IMG/VR virus record: IMGVR_UViG_3300021365_000023 | Coordinates: 1 to 51,811 of that record | Reading direction: 5' to 3' (one strand) | DNA length: 51,811 nt | Source: a virus | In this document: in pieces, positions 21,781-31,856 of the stretch | How positions within the stretch are numbered: the first letter of the stretch is position 1 | Layout: each line of letters starts with the position of its first letter | Notes under the pieces: model-generated | What the model was told of the DNA's origin: nothing | Databases searched by the model: none | Seen by the model: the letters and a program-made list of their open reading frames with translations, nothing else | Program-made: the position numbers and the translations under genes

Positions 21781-22926
21781 ATGAATAGTGTAGAATCAAA
21801 CATGGAGCAGCAGATTAAGGATGCTGGCTTTAGTATCTCGGATACAATGCCAGGCGGAGATAATCCTGCACCACAAGAAGCGCAACCACAAGAAGCGCAA
21901 ACAGAACAGCCACAGGCTGAACAACAAGTAACAGCGCCCGAACCGAGCGCACCAGTAGCAAATGCAGAACCTGCACCCGCTGCTCAAGAGGTTCAACAAG
22001 AAACCGCTCCCGTACAGGAGTCCACACCAGACCCTGTACAGCAAGAGCAAAGTTCTTTTAATGAGGATTTATCAGCACTAGAAACTTTCTTTGGTGCTCT
22101 GAGCGAAACGCAAACAGAGACTCCACAGCAGGTAGACAGTACTGAATCAATAACTGCAACAGAAATCGACCCACGAATTCAAGTTATTGCTGACTTCGTT
22201 GAGAAGACTGGACGTTCACCGGAAGATTGGTTCCGCTACCAGGCATTAGATCCATCCGAAATGGATGATCGCACTGCGATGCGTGTACAAATGGCAAGTG
22301 AATATCCATCGTTGGCAAACGACGAGATTGATTTACTAATCAACTCTAAGTACAAGACTGACGACTCAATGTACAACGAAGAAGAAGTAAGACTTGCAAA
22401 TCTACAGTTGAAGATTGATGCAGAGAAGGCTCGTAATAGTATTGGTACACTCCGTAATGATTATACCAGTCCTGTTATTGAAACTTCAAACCAAGCCGAA
22501 GAGGAACCAAATCCTTTCGACCAATCTTGGCTCAATGCGAATCAAAAATCACTTGGAGAGTTAGGCGAAATTGCCTTTGACTTACCTGGTGGTAAAGCAT
22601 TCAACTTTGGGGTACCGCAAGATTATCGAAGCGAACTTGGTAAATCTAACAGCGACATGACTTCTTATTTTGACAAGTATGTTGGAAGTGAAGGTCAATG
22701 GGATCACGACTTGTGGAACATGCACAGAACGGTGACAGACAATCTGCCACAAATTCTAAACAGCATTTACGCACAAGGTCTTAGTGATGGTCAGCGTACC
22801 ATCGTTGAGAAGGCTGCTAACATAGACCCGCAACAACCGCAGGCTAATCCGAATACGAGTCAACAGGATTCACTAACACAACAAGTACTTGATGCGTTAG
22901 GGCGTCCGCAAATGTTTTTAAAATAA
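21781..22926 (+). CDS. Probable scaffolding protein
   Basis: The 381-residue protein sits directly before the major capsid gene. Residues 20-100 are a disordered Pro/Gln/Glu/Ala-rich tract with repeated EAQPQEAQ units. The rest is acidic and helical (IDPRIQVIADFVEKTGRSPE, EEVRLANLQLKIDAEKA). This low-complexity acidic-helical makeup and location fit a capsid scaffold. There is no protease motif. A second in-frame ATG occurs at 21802; the first is kept because of its spacing to the promoter. Confidence 0.65.
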   Translation: MNSVESNMEQQIKDAGFSISDTMPGGDNPAPQEAQPQEAQTEQPQAEQQVTAPEPSAPVANAEPAPAAQEVQQETAPVQESTPDPVQQEQSSFNEDLSALETFFGALSETQTETPQQVDSTESITATEIDPRIQVIADFVEKTGRSPEDWFRYQALDPSEMDDRTAMRVQMASEYPSLANDEIDLLINSKYKTDDSMYNEEEVRLANLQLKIDAEKARNSIGTLRNDYTSPVIETSNQAEEEPNPFDQSWLNANQKSLGELGEIAFDLPGGKAFNFGVPQDYRSELGKSNSDMTSYFDKYVGSEGQWDHDLWNMHRTVTDNLPQILNSIYAQGLSDGQRTIVEKAANIDPQQPQANPNTSQQDSLTQQVLDALGRPQMFLK

Positions 22927-22947
22927 CTGCTATAAAAAAATATTATC

Positions 22948-24333
22948 ATGGCAAATTCGTACCCTCCGGTATTTAACGACAGCAAAGCAGCGGTATTCCG
23001 CCGCCTTGACCCAGCGAAGTACACTTCGTTGGCTGATTTCATTGACGAAATCAACGCACCAGACAACCGTGACCAATTGGTTAAGACCTATGGTTACCAA
23101 CAAATCTCTGGTGGACTTACAGGTTTCTTGAGTCTTACAGGTGCAGTGCGCGCAAGCGGAACTGCTGACGCTGTACAGTACTGGGAAGAAACTCGTCTAC
23201 ACTCTTACGCTTCAGTCAACTTGGCAGCAACAGCGGCATCAGCGGCTACTACCTTGACTTTGACTAAAGCAACAAGTGATGCTAACGTATTGCGTTTGAA
23301 CGACGTTGTATTATGGAACGGTAAAGAGCGCGGTATCGTAACTGCTATCTCTCCAACAGGTGAGATTGGTCACGCTGCTACTGCTTCTTACACTGTTGAG
23401 ATTCTAAACGGCAACATCGGTGCAACTGCAGCGACTGGTGCTTACAACCTTCCAGTAATCGGTAACTTGTTCGCTCAAGGATCTGATCAGAATGCAGGTT
23501 ACTTAGAGTCAAACGTAATCAAGCGTACAAACTCTTACAACATTATCAAAGAGGTATTCAAGGTTACAGGTTCTCAAGCAACTAACATTGGTTGGGTTAA
23601 CGTAGGTAACGGCGACTACCGTTGGTACGTGAAAGGAGAAATGGACACTCGTGCTCGTTTCCTCGACAAGCGTGAAATGATGTTGTTGTTGGGTGAGACA
23701 ATCACTAACACGTTGACAACTACAAACATTGGTGGCAGCCCAACAGCGGGTGAAGGTTACTTCGCTGCTATCGAAGATCGTGGTATTGTACAAGATGGTG
23801 AAATCACTTCGTTCGGTCAGATGGACACGTTGATTGAAACATTAGACCAGCAAGGTGCTGCTCCAGAGTACGCTATGTACGTAAACTCTTCTCAAGCATT
23901 AGAGATTGACGACATGGTTGCTTCATTGAATGGCGCTGCAGGTTTCGGTGACGTAACTTCTGGTATCGGTGCATTCGGTGGACGTGGTTCAGAACTTGGT
24001 TTCGACTCATTCAAGCGTGGTGGATACACATTCCACAAGCACTCTTGGAAATTATTGAACGAACCAACACTATTAGGTTCTGCTAACCCACACTACTTGG
24101 GAGCAATGATTCCGTTAACAACTGTTGTTGATCCTAAGACAGGCGATCGTGCTGCTGCTTTGGAATTAAACTACAAAGACACTAACGGCTACTCTCGCGA
24201 AATGGAGCACTGGATGACAGGTTCTATCTTAGGTGTAAACAACACCAACGAAGATAGCCTTCAGTTCAACTACCGTTCTGAGTGTGCATTGGTTACTCGT
24301 GCAGCAAACCAACACATCCTTATCACTGCATAA
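22948..24333 (+). CDS. Major capsid protein
   Basis: The 461-residue protein has the size and composition of a HK97-fold capsid protein and is flanked by scaffold-like and head genes. Typical passages are NNTNEDSLQFNYRSECALVT at the C-terminus, VGNGDYRWYVKGEMDTRARF in the middle, and a basic hydrophobic helix (LDKREMMLLLGETITNTL). Codon choice looks more uniform than in neighbours (many GTA, CGT, AAC and TTG codons), as expected for a highly expressed gene. A strong terminator follows 15 bases after the stop. Confidence 0.85.
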   Translation: MANSYPPVFNDSKAAVFRRLDPAKYTSLADFIDEINAPDNRDQLVKTYGYQQISGGLTGFLSLTGAVRASGTADAVQYWEETRLHSYASVNLAATAASAATTLTLTKATSDANVLRLNDVVLWNGKERGIVTAISPTGEIGHAATASYTVEILNGNIGATAATGAYNLPVIGNLFAQGSDQNAGYLESNVIKRTNSYNIIKEVFKVTGSQATNIGWVNVGNGDYRWYVKGEMDTRARFLDKREMMLLLGETITNTLTTTNIGGSPTAGEGYFAAIEDRGIVQDGEITSFGQMDTLIETLDQQGAAPEYAMYVNSSQALEIDDMVASLNGAAGFGDVTSGIGAFGGRGSELGFDSFKRGGYTFHKHSWKLLNEPTLLGSANPHYLGAMIPLTTVVDPKTGDRAAALELNYKDTNGYSREMEHWMTGSILGVNNTNEDSLQFNYRSECALVTRAANQHILITA

Positions 24334-24347
24334 GGAGAACAAACATC

Positions 24348-24377
24348 GGAGGGGGGCGTTGCCCCTCTCCTTTTTTT
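24348..24377 (+). terminator. Strong intrinsic terminator after the capsid gene
   Basis: A 10-bp stem (GGAGGGGGGC / GCCCCTCTCC, one mismatch) with loop GTT is followed by T7. It probably limits read-through so that capsid transcripts outnumber those of the downstream head genes. Confidence 0.85.
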
Positions 24378-24397
24378 AATTATTTAATTCTATTCAA

Positions 24398-25198
24398 ATG
24401 GCAACACAAGCAAAGGCTGCGCCTGCAGCAAAGAAAAAGACTGCGCCCAAGAAGGGTTACAGTGCTATCAAAAAAAATCCTACCGCTCCATCACAGAAAG
24501 TGTATCAAATCGTTAAAGGTGGCGGTATTATATTCAAACTAAGAACAGAGACAACAGTATTCGACCCGGAGACAAATAGTGTTCGCGCTATTAGATATTG
24601 TCCAGGGGAGTCTAGTATCTACAAGGAGGAGCAAAGCATAAACGCTAGACGCTCTCACATCGCATTTAATGATGGGTTACTTGCGGTGCCGGTGTCAAAG
24701 CCAAACCTTATGGAGTACTTAGATAAACATCCAAGCAATGTCGCTAATGGTGGCAACAAGTTTAAAATTGTAGACAACAGCACAGATTCCGAGGAACAAG
24801 TAGAGCAAGAGTTCTTGACACATGATGCTATTGCGTTAGTTCGAACCAAGGACTCTGATGAGATTTTATCAGTAGCGATTGCCCTCGGTATCAATATTGA
24901 GCAGAAGATGATTGAGATTCGCCGTGAGTTACTCAGAGAGGCTAAGGCAAATCCGGTTCAGTTCATATCGATGTTCGATGACCCACGTGTGAAGGTACGT
25001 TCCGCTGTAATTCAAGGATCAGACTTCCAGATCCTGGCGGCAAAGCCAGATGGAGTGTATTGGTTCGACAGCGGTAGATTAATTTTATCTGTCCCTGCAG
25101 GCCAAGACCCTGTAGATATTATGGTTCGTTTCTGCCTCACCGAAAAAGGTGTTCCAGTTTACGAAGAACTTGTTTCTAGATTAGAAAAACTTTCGTAA
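24398..25198 (+). CDS. Head-associated structural protein
   Basis: The 266-residue protein starts with an Ala/Lys-rich tail (first 30 residues). It then carries IKYCPGESS-like and SINARRSHIAFNDGLLAVP segments, a PNLMEYLDKHPSNVANGG motif and a C-terminal DPVDIMVRFCL. I recognise the middle pattern (SHI.F.DG...VP, L..HP.N.ANGG) from proteins encoded just after the capsid gene in Bacteroidota phages, usually annotated only as structural. It sits between two terminators with no TAnnTTTG of its own, so it probably depends on read-through. Confidence 0.65.
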   Translation: MATQAKAAPAAKKKTAPKKGYSAIKKNPTAPSQKVYQIVKGGGIIFKLRTETTVFDPETNSVRAIRYCPGESSIYKEEQSINARRSHIAFNDGLLAVPVSKPNLMEYLDKHPSNVANGGNKFKIVDNSTDSEEQVEQEFLTHDAIALVRTKDSDEILSVAIALGINIEQKMIEIRRELLREAKANPVQFISMFDDPRVKVRSAVIQGSDFQILAAKPDGVYWFDSGRLILSVPAGQDPVDIMVRFCLTEKGVPVYEELVSRLEKLS

Positions 25199-25250
25199 GT
25201 TTGTCTTATCTCAGTACATAGGCATAGTAATGAGAATCGGTTAATGCAAG

Positions 25251-25279
25251 AAAGGGGGCCCCGTAAGGCCCCCTTTTTT
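25251..25279 (+). terminator. Intrinsic terminator
   Basis: AAAGGGGGCC pairs with GGCCCCCTTT across the loop CCGTAA and is followed by T3 after the paired T residues (T6 in all). It lies just before the promoter at 25285, closing the head-protein unit. Confidence 0.85.
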
Positions 25280-25284
25280 ATTCG

Positions 25285-25292
25285 TATATTTG
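25285..25292 (+). promoter_or_regulatory. Bacteroidota -7 element TATATTTG
   Basis: TATATTTG followed by CTACA lies 19 nt before the ATG at 25312 and directly after a terminator, so it starts the connector/nozzle transcription unit. Confidence 0.7.
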
Positions 25293-25311
25293 CTACAAAG
25301 CCTCAAGGCAT

Positions 25312-26064
25312 ATGGCAAGTGTAGAAAGAGTATATAAAGCAGTAAAAGATATAGCGAACAAAGACCAGAGAGGGTTTGTAACTCCCTCTATATTTAATCA
25401 GTTCGCAGGTGTGGCACAGATGAATCTGTTTAACAGATTGTTTGATGATATATCAATGGCAAACAGAATGCGCCGCATGGCTATTGATGGCCCGCGTCAG
25501 TTTGCCTTCTCAAAAAAAGTAGAGGAAGACCTATCGACCTTCGCTAAGAAGGTTGAGTTAACTCTTACGAGCGGAACGGTTGCTAAACCAAGTGACTTTG
25601 CACGTGTCATATCTATATCAACTATAGGGAAAAAGATTCTCGGTGTACAGAAGCAGTCGCTAGTATCTCTTGTATACAACGAAGACCACATTGACAGAAT
25701 ACTTAACAGCGATTTATCAGCACCTTCTGATGACGCTCCTGTCGCTCTCATAGCAAACGACATAGAGGTGTTCCCAAATGTCAACACGAGCATTGCTAAG
25801 ATTAACTTAAGATATTACAAAGTACCACAAGGTATTCTTCCAGACACTGGTGCAAAGACATCACAGTCTCCTAAGTTTGGTTATACTTCATCTGTTGCTG
25901 GTGTAGAGATTTATTCTTCAGCCAATAGTGTGGACTTTGAATTACCAGAGCAGTACTTCACTGAACTCGTCAACGAGATACTTACACTTGCTGGTGTAAA
26001 TTTACGTGACAGCGATGTGTACAACTACGGCTCTTCAGAAACCACTAAAGACGAAAGTAGATAA
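25312..26064 (+). CDS. Connector (ring/adaptor) protein
   Basis: The 250-residue protein opens SVERVYKAVKDIANKDQRGF and then PSIFNQFAGVAQMNLFNRLF, a pattern seen in head-tail connector proteins of Bacteroidota podoviruses. The remainder is mixed alpha/beta, with a C-terminal helix (LPEQYFTELVNEILTLAGV). Position after the head genes and coupling (TAATG) to a second connector-like gene support a ring protein below the portal. Family assignment is by context. Confidence 0.55.
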   Translation: MASVERVYKAVKDIANKDQRGFVTPSIFNQFAGVAQMNLFNRLFDDISMANRMRRMAIDGPRQFAFSKKVEEDLSTFAKKVELTLTSGTVAKPSDFARVISISTIGKKILGVQKQSLVSLVYNEDHIDRILNSDLSAPSDDAPVALIANDIEVFPNVNTSIAKINLRYYKVPQGILPDTGAKTSQSPKFGYTSSVAGVEIYSSANSVDFELPEQYFTELVNEILTLAGVNLRDSDVYNYGSSETTKDESR

Positions 26065-26807
26065 TGAGCCAGGCATACGTTACAGTAGATAAAGTAATCA
26101 ACGATTACATCATGAGTGTGGATATGGATGACTACGGGTCAGCCGCATCTGATTATATGTTACGTCAATATGCGTTGCGAGGCATACGTGAATTCGGATT
26201 TGACATGTCTCATAATATTAAGACAACTCTGTTGGACGTAAACCAATCGCTAGGCACAGTTGATTTGCCTTCTGACTTTGTTGAGATGGTTAAGATTGGT
26301 CAACTTGGAAACGATGGATTAGTGTATGTGTTTGCAGAAAACCCCAACATGAACATACTACCAGATCAACCCGCTGATGCTATTCCAGATTATCTACTTG
26401 GTTTTGACTCCTATGTATTTAGAAACTTTTTATATGAAAATACAATGGGTCGCCTCTACGGTCTTGGCGGTGGTCAAGGTGCTGGTGAGTACAGAATTAA
26501 CTGGGAAGAATGTCGGATAGAGATATCACTTGTATCCGATACAACACAAGTTGTCCTTGAGTATATATCAGATGCAGCCAAATGCGACAATCCTTGTGTC
26601 CCTGTTTTTGCAGAGCAAGCATTACGCGCATACGTCTACTACCACACAATACAACGCAAGGCCAGCGTACCGGCTAACGAGAAACAGCGGGCACGTGCAG
26701 AATACTATAATGAAAGACGCCTGGCTAACGCAAGGCTCAAGTCCTTTAATAAGTTTGACGCATTGAGCGTTACCCGCAGAAACTTCAAACTAAGCCCTAA
26801 AGCGTAA
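26064..26807 (+). CDS. Tail-tube/adaptor protein
   Basis: The 247-residue protein has the character of podovirus tail adaptor proteins (T7 gp11 or P22 gp4 style). An N-terminal helical region (YMLRQYALRGIREFGFDM) and SLGTVDLPSDFVEMVKIG lead to a C-terminal helix with VFAEQALRAYVYYHTIQRK and EYYNERRLANARLKSFNK. It overlaps the upstream stop by one base and precedes the nozzle gene by 3 bases. Exact ring identity cannot be fixed here. Confidence 0.55.
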   Translation: MSQAYVTVDKVINDYIMSVDMDDYGSAASDYMLRQYALRGIREFGFDMSHNIKTTLLDVNQSLGTVDLPSDFVEMVKIGQLGNDGLVYVFAENPNMNILPDQPADAIPDYLLGFDSYVFRNFLYENTMGRLYGLGGGQGAGEYRINWEECRIEISLVSDTTQVVLEYISDAAKCDNPCVPVFAEQALRAYVYYHTIQRKASVPANEKQRARAEYYNERRLANARLKSFNKFDALSVTRRNFKLSPKA

Positions 26808-26810
26808 TAG

Positions 26811-29800
26811 ATGGCTTCTATAGATAAACTACTTCCTCGCTCTCTAAACAAAGATGATGATGAGCGTCTAGTTACCCGAGTGGAAATGACGGATGCGCAA
26901 AACATTCGTGTGTCTATCGACGCCGACGGTGAGGCGCTTGTGTTAAAAAACTCATGGGGTAACACACATCGTTCAGCAAGTATTGAAAACGGCTCAATGC
27001 CCTCGGGTACAAATCTCACTATCGGTAGTGTCGGTGATGATGCCGCAGCACAGGTGTATTATTTTGTTTGGAACAGCAACCAGAATCATACGATACTTCG
27101 CTATGACCAGAACGCCAAGAAGACCTACATAGTTTATGAAGACTCCGTTCTTAATTTTACTGAGGATGGTTTTGTGTATGCGTCTATAGTTGAGTTGTCA
27201 AACAGAGACATCCTGCTTTACTTTAACGACGGACAGACGGCGCCTAAGAAGATAAACGCTACCCTAGCAGAGCAAAGTATATCTGGAGCAGGAGGGTACC
27301 CGTCTACTTTTAATAACGGAACCCCCCAACAGCGGAGAAATTATATCACGGTAGCGAAGCAGCCTCCTTTGTTCCCCCCTACAACTGTATTTAACAACAA
27401 TCCAGAGTATCCTCAGAACGACATATTCGAAAAGAACTTTCAGTTCGCATATCAGTATGAGTACTACGATGGTGAGGAAACCGCACTGAGCCCATACTCT
27501 GAACTTGCTATATCTAAGAGCCAATTAAAAGACGGCTTTATAAATGCGGGTGCAAGAAATTACTGGAACGAAATAAAAATTACGGTAACGAACTCGGAAC
27601 TTGATGTAAAGAACATCAATATCTACGCAAGACAGGGTGATAAGGACTCCGCATTTTTCTTGATAGAAACCATACCTAATGTGCATGGATCAGGAACACA
27701 GGTTCGTGCTTTCCGTAATGATTCTAACTATAAAGGCTTGTCCGCTATAGTGCAGGACAATACATATTCAAATGTACCCCAGCGTGCAGATAGCCAAGCG
27801 ATGTCGCAGGGCCGTTTGTTCTACGGTGGATACACAGAGGGTTATAACAATACAGGTACCGGTGGAATGACGGCGGTTCCTAACTATTACAATAAGCCCA
27901 ATACTTTTAACATACCTATAGAGAAGTATACTCTTTTCCAGAATCAATTCTCTGTAGATTTTGCAAACATCCCATCGGTCATAACTAAGGATAGTAAGAT
28001 TTTACTTTCCTTCTCATGGCAGGACGGCCCTGTTGTTATTAAGAACGGCGAAGGCAACAAAAAGGATTACAATTTTACAGAGTTTGCTCCACAGATACGG
28101 ATTTACGATAATGAAACCGGAGGTACCGCGCAAATTAATTCTAAAGCAACTGAACTCAAGGCCCTAGCAGGAATACGTTACCTAAACAATGGTAGTATAA
28201 ACCAAGCAGCAATAAACTTAGACGGTGGATTTTTAAACAGCCCACCCAGTATAAATTTTGTTGCTCAAAAGGGAACGTCAGACAGCACTGAAAAAACTAT
28301 AGCCGTACGTAAAATTGTAGGCGGTATCAAGGTTGTGAGTAGCGGAGTACAGGTAAGGGAAATTATCAAAGTAACAGCAGGTACAACCCAGGCTCAAGTA
28401 AAGGTGCTAGTTAGGGAAACTATTGAGGGGTTATATCCAATACAGTTTACTCCACAAAACGGAGAGGCCGGGTTTAGTAATCTATTTACAGGTGGAGATA
28501 CCACTGTCTCTGGCGAATCAGCAGCATTTAAGGGAACAGGAAACGCTTGGATAAGAAGAGTAGAGACAGGATTTCCTGTGGCTACTAAAGATTATTATGG
28601 CATCACCATGAATCATGTTACGTTTAAGTTTGATAAACTAGTATTCGGAACACGTGAGGCTCAAATCCTAAATGGCGATAGTATAGTATCTCAGTTTGAT
28701 GTTCTTGAAAGAAACATAGATGGCTTTACTAACGACATTGATTTTAACGGAAGAGTACAAAACTTGAACGGAGAGTGGGTACAAATTGACAACCCTCAGA
28801 CTCAAAGAAAATATTTCACTGTAGACAGAGTTGGTTCTTCAGTCAACCCCGGGGGTTGCTTTCTTATTGATGAGGACGAAATGGACGGGTATCGTTGCTT
28901 TAAGTCTGGTTCAAGTCATGAGTTGGGGCTTTTGTTTTTTGATGACAAAGGAAGGCCAGGCGGTGTTCAGCCCTTAGACAATGAGGTTTTTATAGAGCAC
29001 ACAAACAATCGCTCAGACGAGAACTCTCTTGATGGAAGAGCAGATATAGTTGTTCGGTTTGATGACACCTTTACTGCGCCCGATTGGGCTGAACGATACA
29101 GTGTAGTCTATGCCGGACAAGGGTCGATAATAAACAAAGTACAGTACTCAATAGGGGGTGCCTATGTTGCGATGAATGACGCAGACGCTGGTTCGTTTGG
29201 CTCCTCGCAAAACATATACCTTTCTCTAGGTACATTACAGAGTAGAGCGAATTCATACGACAATCAAACCGGAGCGTTAATTAACTACGGATTCGCAGAG
29301 GGCGATAGAGTTAGAATAGTTAGGTATGGTGACGACTTAAAAGAAACATCAACCTGGAAGGTCGCTAAGACTGTTACGCTAATTGCAGATCCTGCAACAA
29401 ACCCTCTTCTAGACAGAAGTTCTAAGGCTGCTATACAAAATACAACAGGAGACTTCCTTCTTATAGAGGACAATGATACACAAGAGTGGAACACATCGAG
29501 TATACTAAAAGGAGTTTCGAAGTGGAACAACAAGTGTGTTATAGAAATATACAGAGAGTCTGGCGCATTTGAAGAAACATTCTATTACGAAATCGGAGAG
29601 AACCTTTCTATAGACAGCAACGGTGTCCCTCAAACCTTACGTACAGGCACATCAGTAAGCATTAAAGTAGAATCAGTAACCAGCGGCACACCCGATATTG
29701 TTGTCGCTGAAGTAAACAAAAGAGTTTTTAAAGGAGACTTTATAGAGACTGCTGGTGGGGCCATAATCAAAGTGGGTAACGTAATTTTTAATGACGACAC

Positions 29801-31835
29801 AACCTATCCTTTTAAACTCTACGGAGAAATTCAATCCGGAACATTTACTGCCCCTACAGTTTACAGCATGACTGTGACTAACCCTGGATCTGTTGTTCAG
29901 TTTAGCCAGGGTGACTCGTATTTTAGGTTACGCACGCTGTTCTATGGAAACGCACCACGCAGGGGTGATGAATGGAGAAACATGGCGCTAGCCTATTCTC
30001 AGAATGCTATCGTTGATTTTGTAGAAGACCCACGGGTAAGCGATTTTTATGAATCAAACTACACATCGCTCGGTAAAGCCTTCCCATATCTACCAACAGC
30101 GACGACCATAAAAAGATTTGGCTCTATTACATACTCAGAACCTTTTGCGTTTGAGAATACAAGACTGGGCCTATCCTCTTTTAATTTTACACAGCAAAAC
30201 TATAAAGACCTATCGTACGATTACGGCTCTATAAAATCTTTAGTGCCGTATGATGAGTTCTTGTATATAGTACATGAGCGAAGAGCAGGTATAGTACCCG
30301 TAAGAAGAAACATATTAACAGCGAACGATGGAGAATCTTTGACTGCTACTAATATGATACTCGGCCCAGTAAAATACTATGTCGGGGAATACGGGTGTAA
30401 TAACAACCCGGAGTCCGTGTCGTGGTACAGAGGATATGTGTTCTTTGTTGACGCTAAGGCGGGCAAGGTTGCTCGTATAAACTTCCAGAGTGGACTAGAT
30501 CTAATCAGTGAGCAACTGGTAGACAACTTCTTTAAAAACAAAATGTTCTCGGCTAGCCCATCTGCTAAAAACAGAAAGTATATAGCAGGAGTAGACCGCG
30601 AAAACTATGAGTACATCATTAGTTCACCCGCTTTGTTCTCGAGCACCATTTCAATAGATGATTCGTGTAGCGGAGAAACCGCAACTGGACTTGGTAAAAC
30701 AAACGAGGACGGCAATCTAATCAACGTGAGCGCTGTGTATGATGACTCACTAACCTTTGATTGGAATACATACGCTGTAAACTGGGAATGTGCTGAACAG
30801 GAATGGCAGGACGCAGGTAAAGGATTGTTGCTTATCGATAACTTGACCAACAACCCTATCGTAGGATTGTCTGCGGATCAATCTCCGAGCATTACTGGTG
30901 TGACCACAGCCATACCTATATTAATTACCTCATCGGCTTACCAGGCGTATCATACAGGGAGATACGATCAGGTTACCGGGGTGGTAACTCCCGATAGTGC
31001 AGGTCAATCTTCTTTAACTATAAGCAATACATCAGAGACTCTTGCAGAGTTCACTATAGCCTATGATGTAAAGTCTGATTACTGGAGCACAAGATATTCT
31101 TATCAAGCAGAAAATATAATAGGTCTTTCCGACAGGTTATACACCTTTAAAAACGGTGGTATATATGAACACAATCCAGATGCTAGCCGCAATACATTCT
31201 ATGGTGTTGCAGGAGATAGTATTGTAGAGTGTATTTCTAACTTCAATCCATCTATGGTCAAGGTCTACGAAGCGGTAAGCCTTGAGGGTGACAATAAAGA
31301 TTGGAGTGTAACACTAAATAATGTTGACCAAACAAGCACGATTGCTACTTCTATATGGGAGGAGAAAGAAGGGTTCTACTACGCACCCTTACACCAGGAC
31401 TCAACTAACAATGTGTCTTATACAGCAACAGCAAATATTAGTTCCATTAGCGGAACGTCTGAGGTCTTTGGCTTAGGGTCTGCGGCATCTATTGCTACAG
31501 ATAAGATAACATTTAAGAACGCAATTAACAGTATAGGATTTCCGCTGGGTGTAACAACCGCGCTGTTTAAAGTTAGCGGGGCCAATCTGGTACCACTAAA
31601 TCTATATGCCACAGCCCTTGATGGAGAGAAAGTATTACAGTGTAACGGAACCGTAAGTGGTGTTACTGCTAATGATGAGATTGTATTGATTGCTAACTCT
31701 GCTATTGAAGGTGACTCTTTGCGAGACTATTACTTGAAGGGTAGGTTTGTAAACTCCACAACCTCAAAGCATGAGTTATATGCTATAAACTTTATATACA
31801 CTAAGTCCAATTTACACAACCAGCAAGGGCAATAG
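26811..31835 (+). CDS. Giant tail nozzle / stabilisation protein
   Basis: At 1674 residues this is one of the largest products. The N-terminus (IDKLLPRSLNKDDDERLV, then MTDAQNIRVSIDADGEALVL) and passages such as ILLYFNDGQTAPKKINATL and GEYGCNNNPESVSWYRGYVF match the beta-propeller nozzle or stabilisation proteins of podoviruses (T7 gp12/P22 gp10 type, and crAss-like muzzle proteins). No membrane segment is present. It should form the distal tail closure. The last 500 residues are rich in beta-strand and Ser/Thr and may be an added receptor-facing part. Confidence 0.7.
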   Translation: MASIDKLLPRSLNKDDDERLVTRVEMTDAQNIRVSIDADGEALVLKNSWGNTHRSASIENGSMPSGTNLTIGSVGDDAAAQVYYFVWNSNQNHTILRYDQNAKKTYIVYEDSVLNFTEDGFVYASIVELSNRDILLYFNDGQTAPKKINATLAEQSISGAGGYPSTFNNGTPQQRRNYITVAKQPPLFPPTTVFNNNPEYPQNDIFEKNFQFAYQYEYYDGEETALSPYSELAISKSQLKDGFINAGARNYWNEIKITVTNSELDVKNINIYARQGDKDSAFFLIETIPNVHGSGTQVRAFRNDSNYKGLSAIVQDNTYSNVPQRADSQAMSQGRLFYGGYTEGYNNTGTGGMTAVPNYYNKPNTFNIPIEKYTLFQNQFSVDFANIPSVITKDSKILLSFSWQDGPVVIKNGEGNKKDYNFTEFAPQIRIYDNETGGTAQINSKATELKALAGIRYLNNGSINQAAINLDGGFLNSPPSINFVAQKGTSDSTEKTIAVRKIVGGIKVVSSGVQVREIIKVTAGTTQAQVKVLVRETIEGLYPIQFTPQNGEAGFSNLFTGGDTTVSGESAAFKGTGNAWIRRVETGFPVATKDYYGITMNHVTFKFDKLVFGTREAQILNGDSIVSQFDVLERNIDGFTNDIDFNGRVQNLNGEWVQIDNPQTQRKYFTVDRVGSSVNPGGCFLIDEDEMDGYRCFKSGSSHELGLLFFDDKGRPGGVQPLDNEVFIEHTNNRSDENSLDGRADIVVRFDDTFTAPDWAERYSVVYAGQGSIINKVQYSIGGAYVAMNDADAGSFGSSQNIYLSLGTLQSRANSYDNQTGALINYGFAEGDRVRIVRYGDDLKETSTWKVAKTVTLIADPATNPLLDRSSKAAIQNTTGDFLLIEDNDTQEWNTSSILKGVSKWNNKCVIEIYRESGAFEETFYYEIGENLSIDSNGVPQTLRTGTSVSIKVESVTSGTPDIVVAEVNKRVFKGDFIETAGGAIIKVGNVIFNDDTTYPFKLYGEIQSGTFTAPTVYSMTVTNPGSVVQFSQGDSYFRLRTLFYGNAPRRGDEWRNMALAYSQNAIVDFVEDPRVSDFYESNYTSLGKAFPYLPTATTIKRFGSITYSEPFAFENTRLGLSSFNFTQQNYKDLSYDYGSIKSLVPYDEFLYIVHERRAGIVPVRRNILTANDGESLTATNMILGPVKYYVGEYGCNNNPESVSWYRGYVFFVDAKAGKVARINFQSGLDLISEQLVDNFFKNKMFSASPSAKNRKYIAGVDRENYEYIISSPALFSSTISIDDSCSGETATGLGKTNEDGNLINVSAVYDDSLTFDWNTYAVNWECAEQEWQDAGKGLLLIDNLTNNPIVGLSADQSPSITGVTTAIPILITSSAYQAYHTGRYDQVTGVVTPDSAGQSSLTISNTSETLAEFTIAYDVKSDYWSTRYSYQAENIIGLSDRLYTFKNGGIYEHNPDASRNTFYGVAGDSIVECISNFNPSMVKVYEAVSLEGDNKDWSVTLNNVDQTSTIATSIWEEKEGFYYAPLHQDSTNNVSYTATANISSISGTSEVFGLGSAASIATDKITFKNAINSIGFPLGVTTALFKVSGANLVPLNLYATALDGEKVLQCNGTVSGVTANDEIVLIANSAIEGDSLRDYYLKGRFVNSTTSKHELYAINFIYTKSNLHNQQGQ

Positions 31836-31844
31836 TATTATCAG

Positions 31845-31852
31845 TATTTTTG
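31845..31852 (+). promoter_or_regulatory. Bacteroidota -7 element TATTTTTG
   Basis: TATTTTTG is followed by TATT and the ATG at 31857, another 4-nt gap. It opens the three-gene ejection-protein operon. Confidence 0.6.
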
Positions 31853-31856
31853 TATT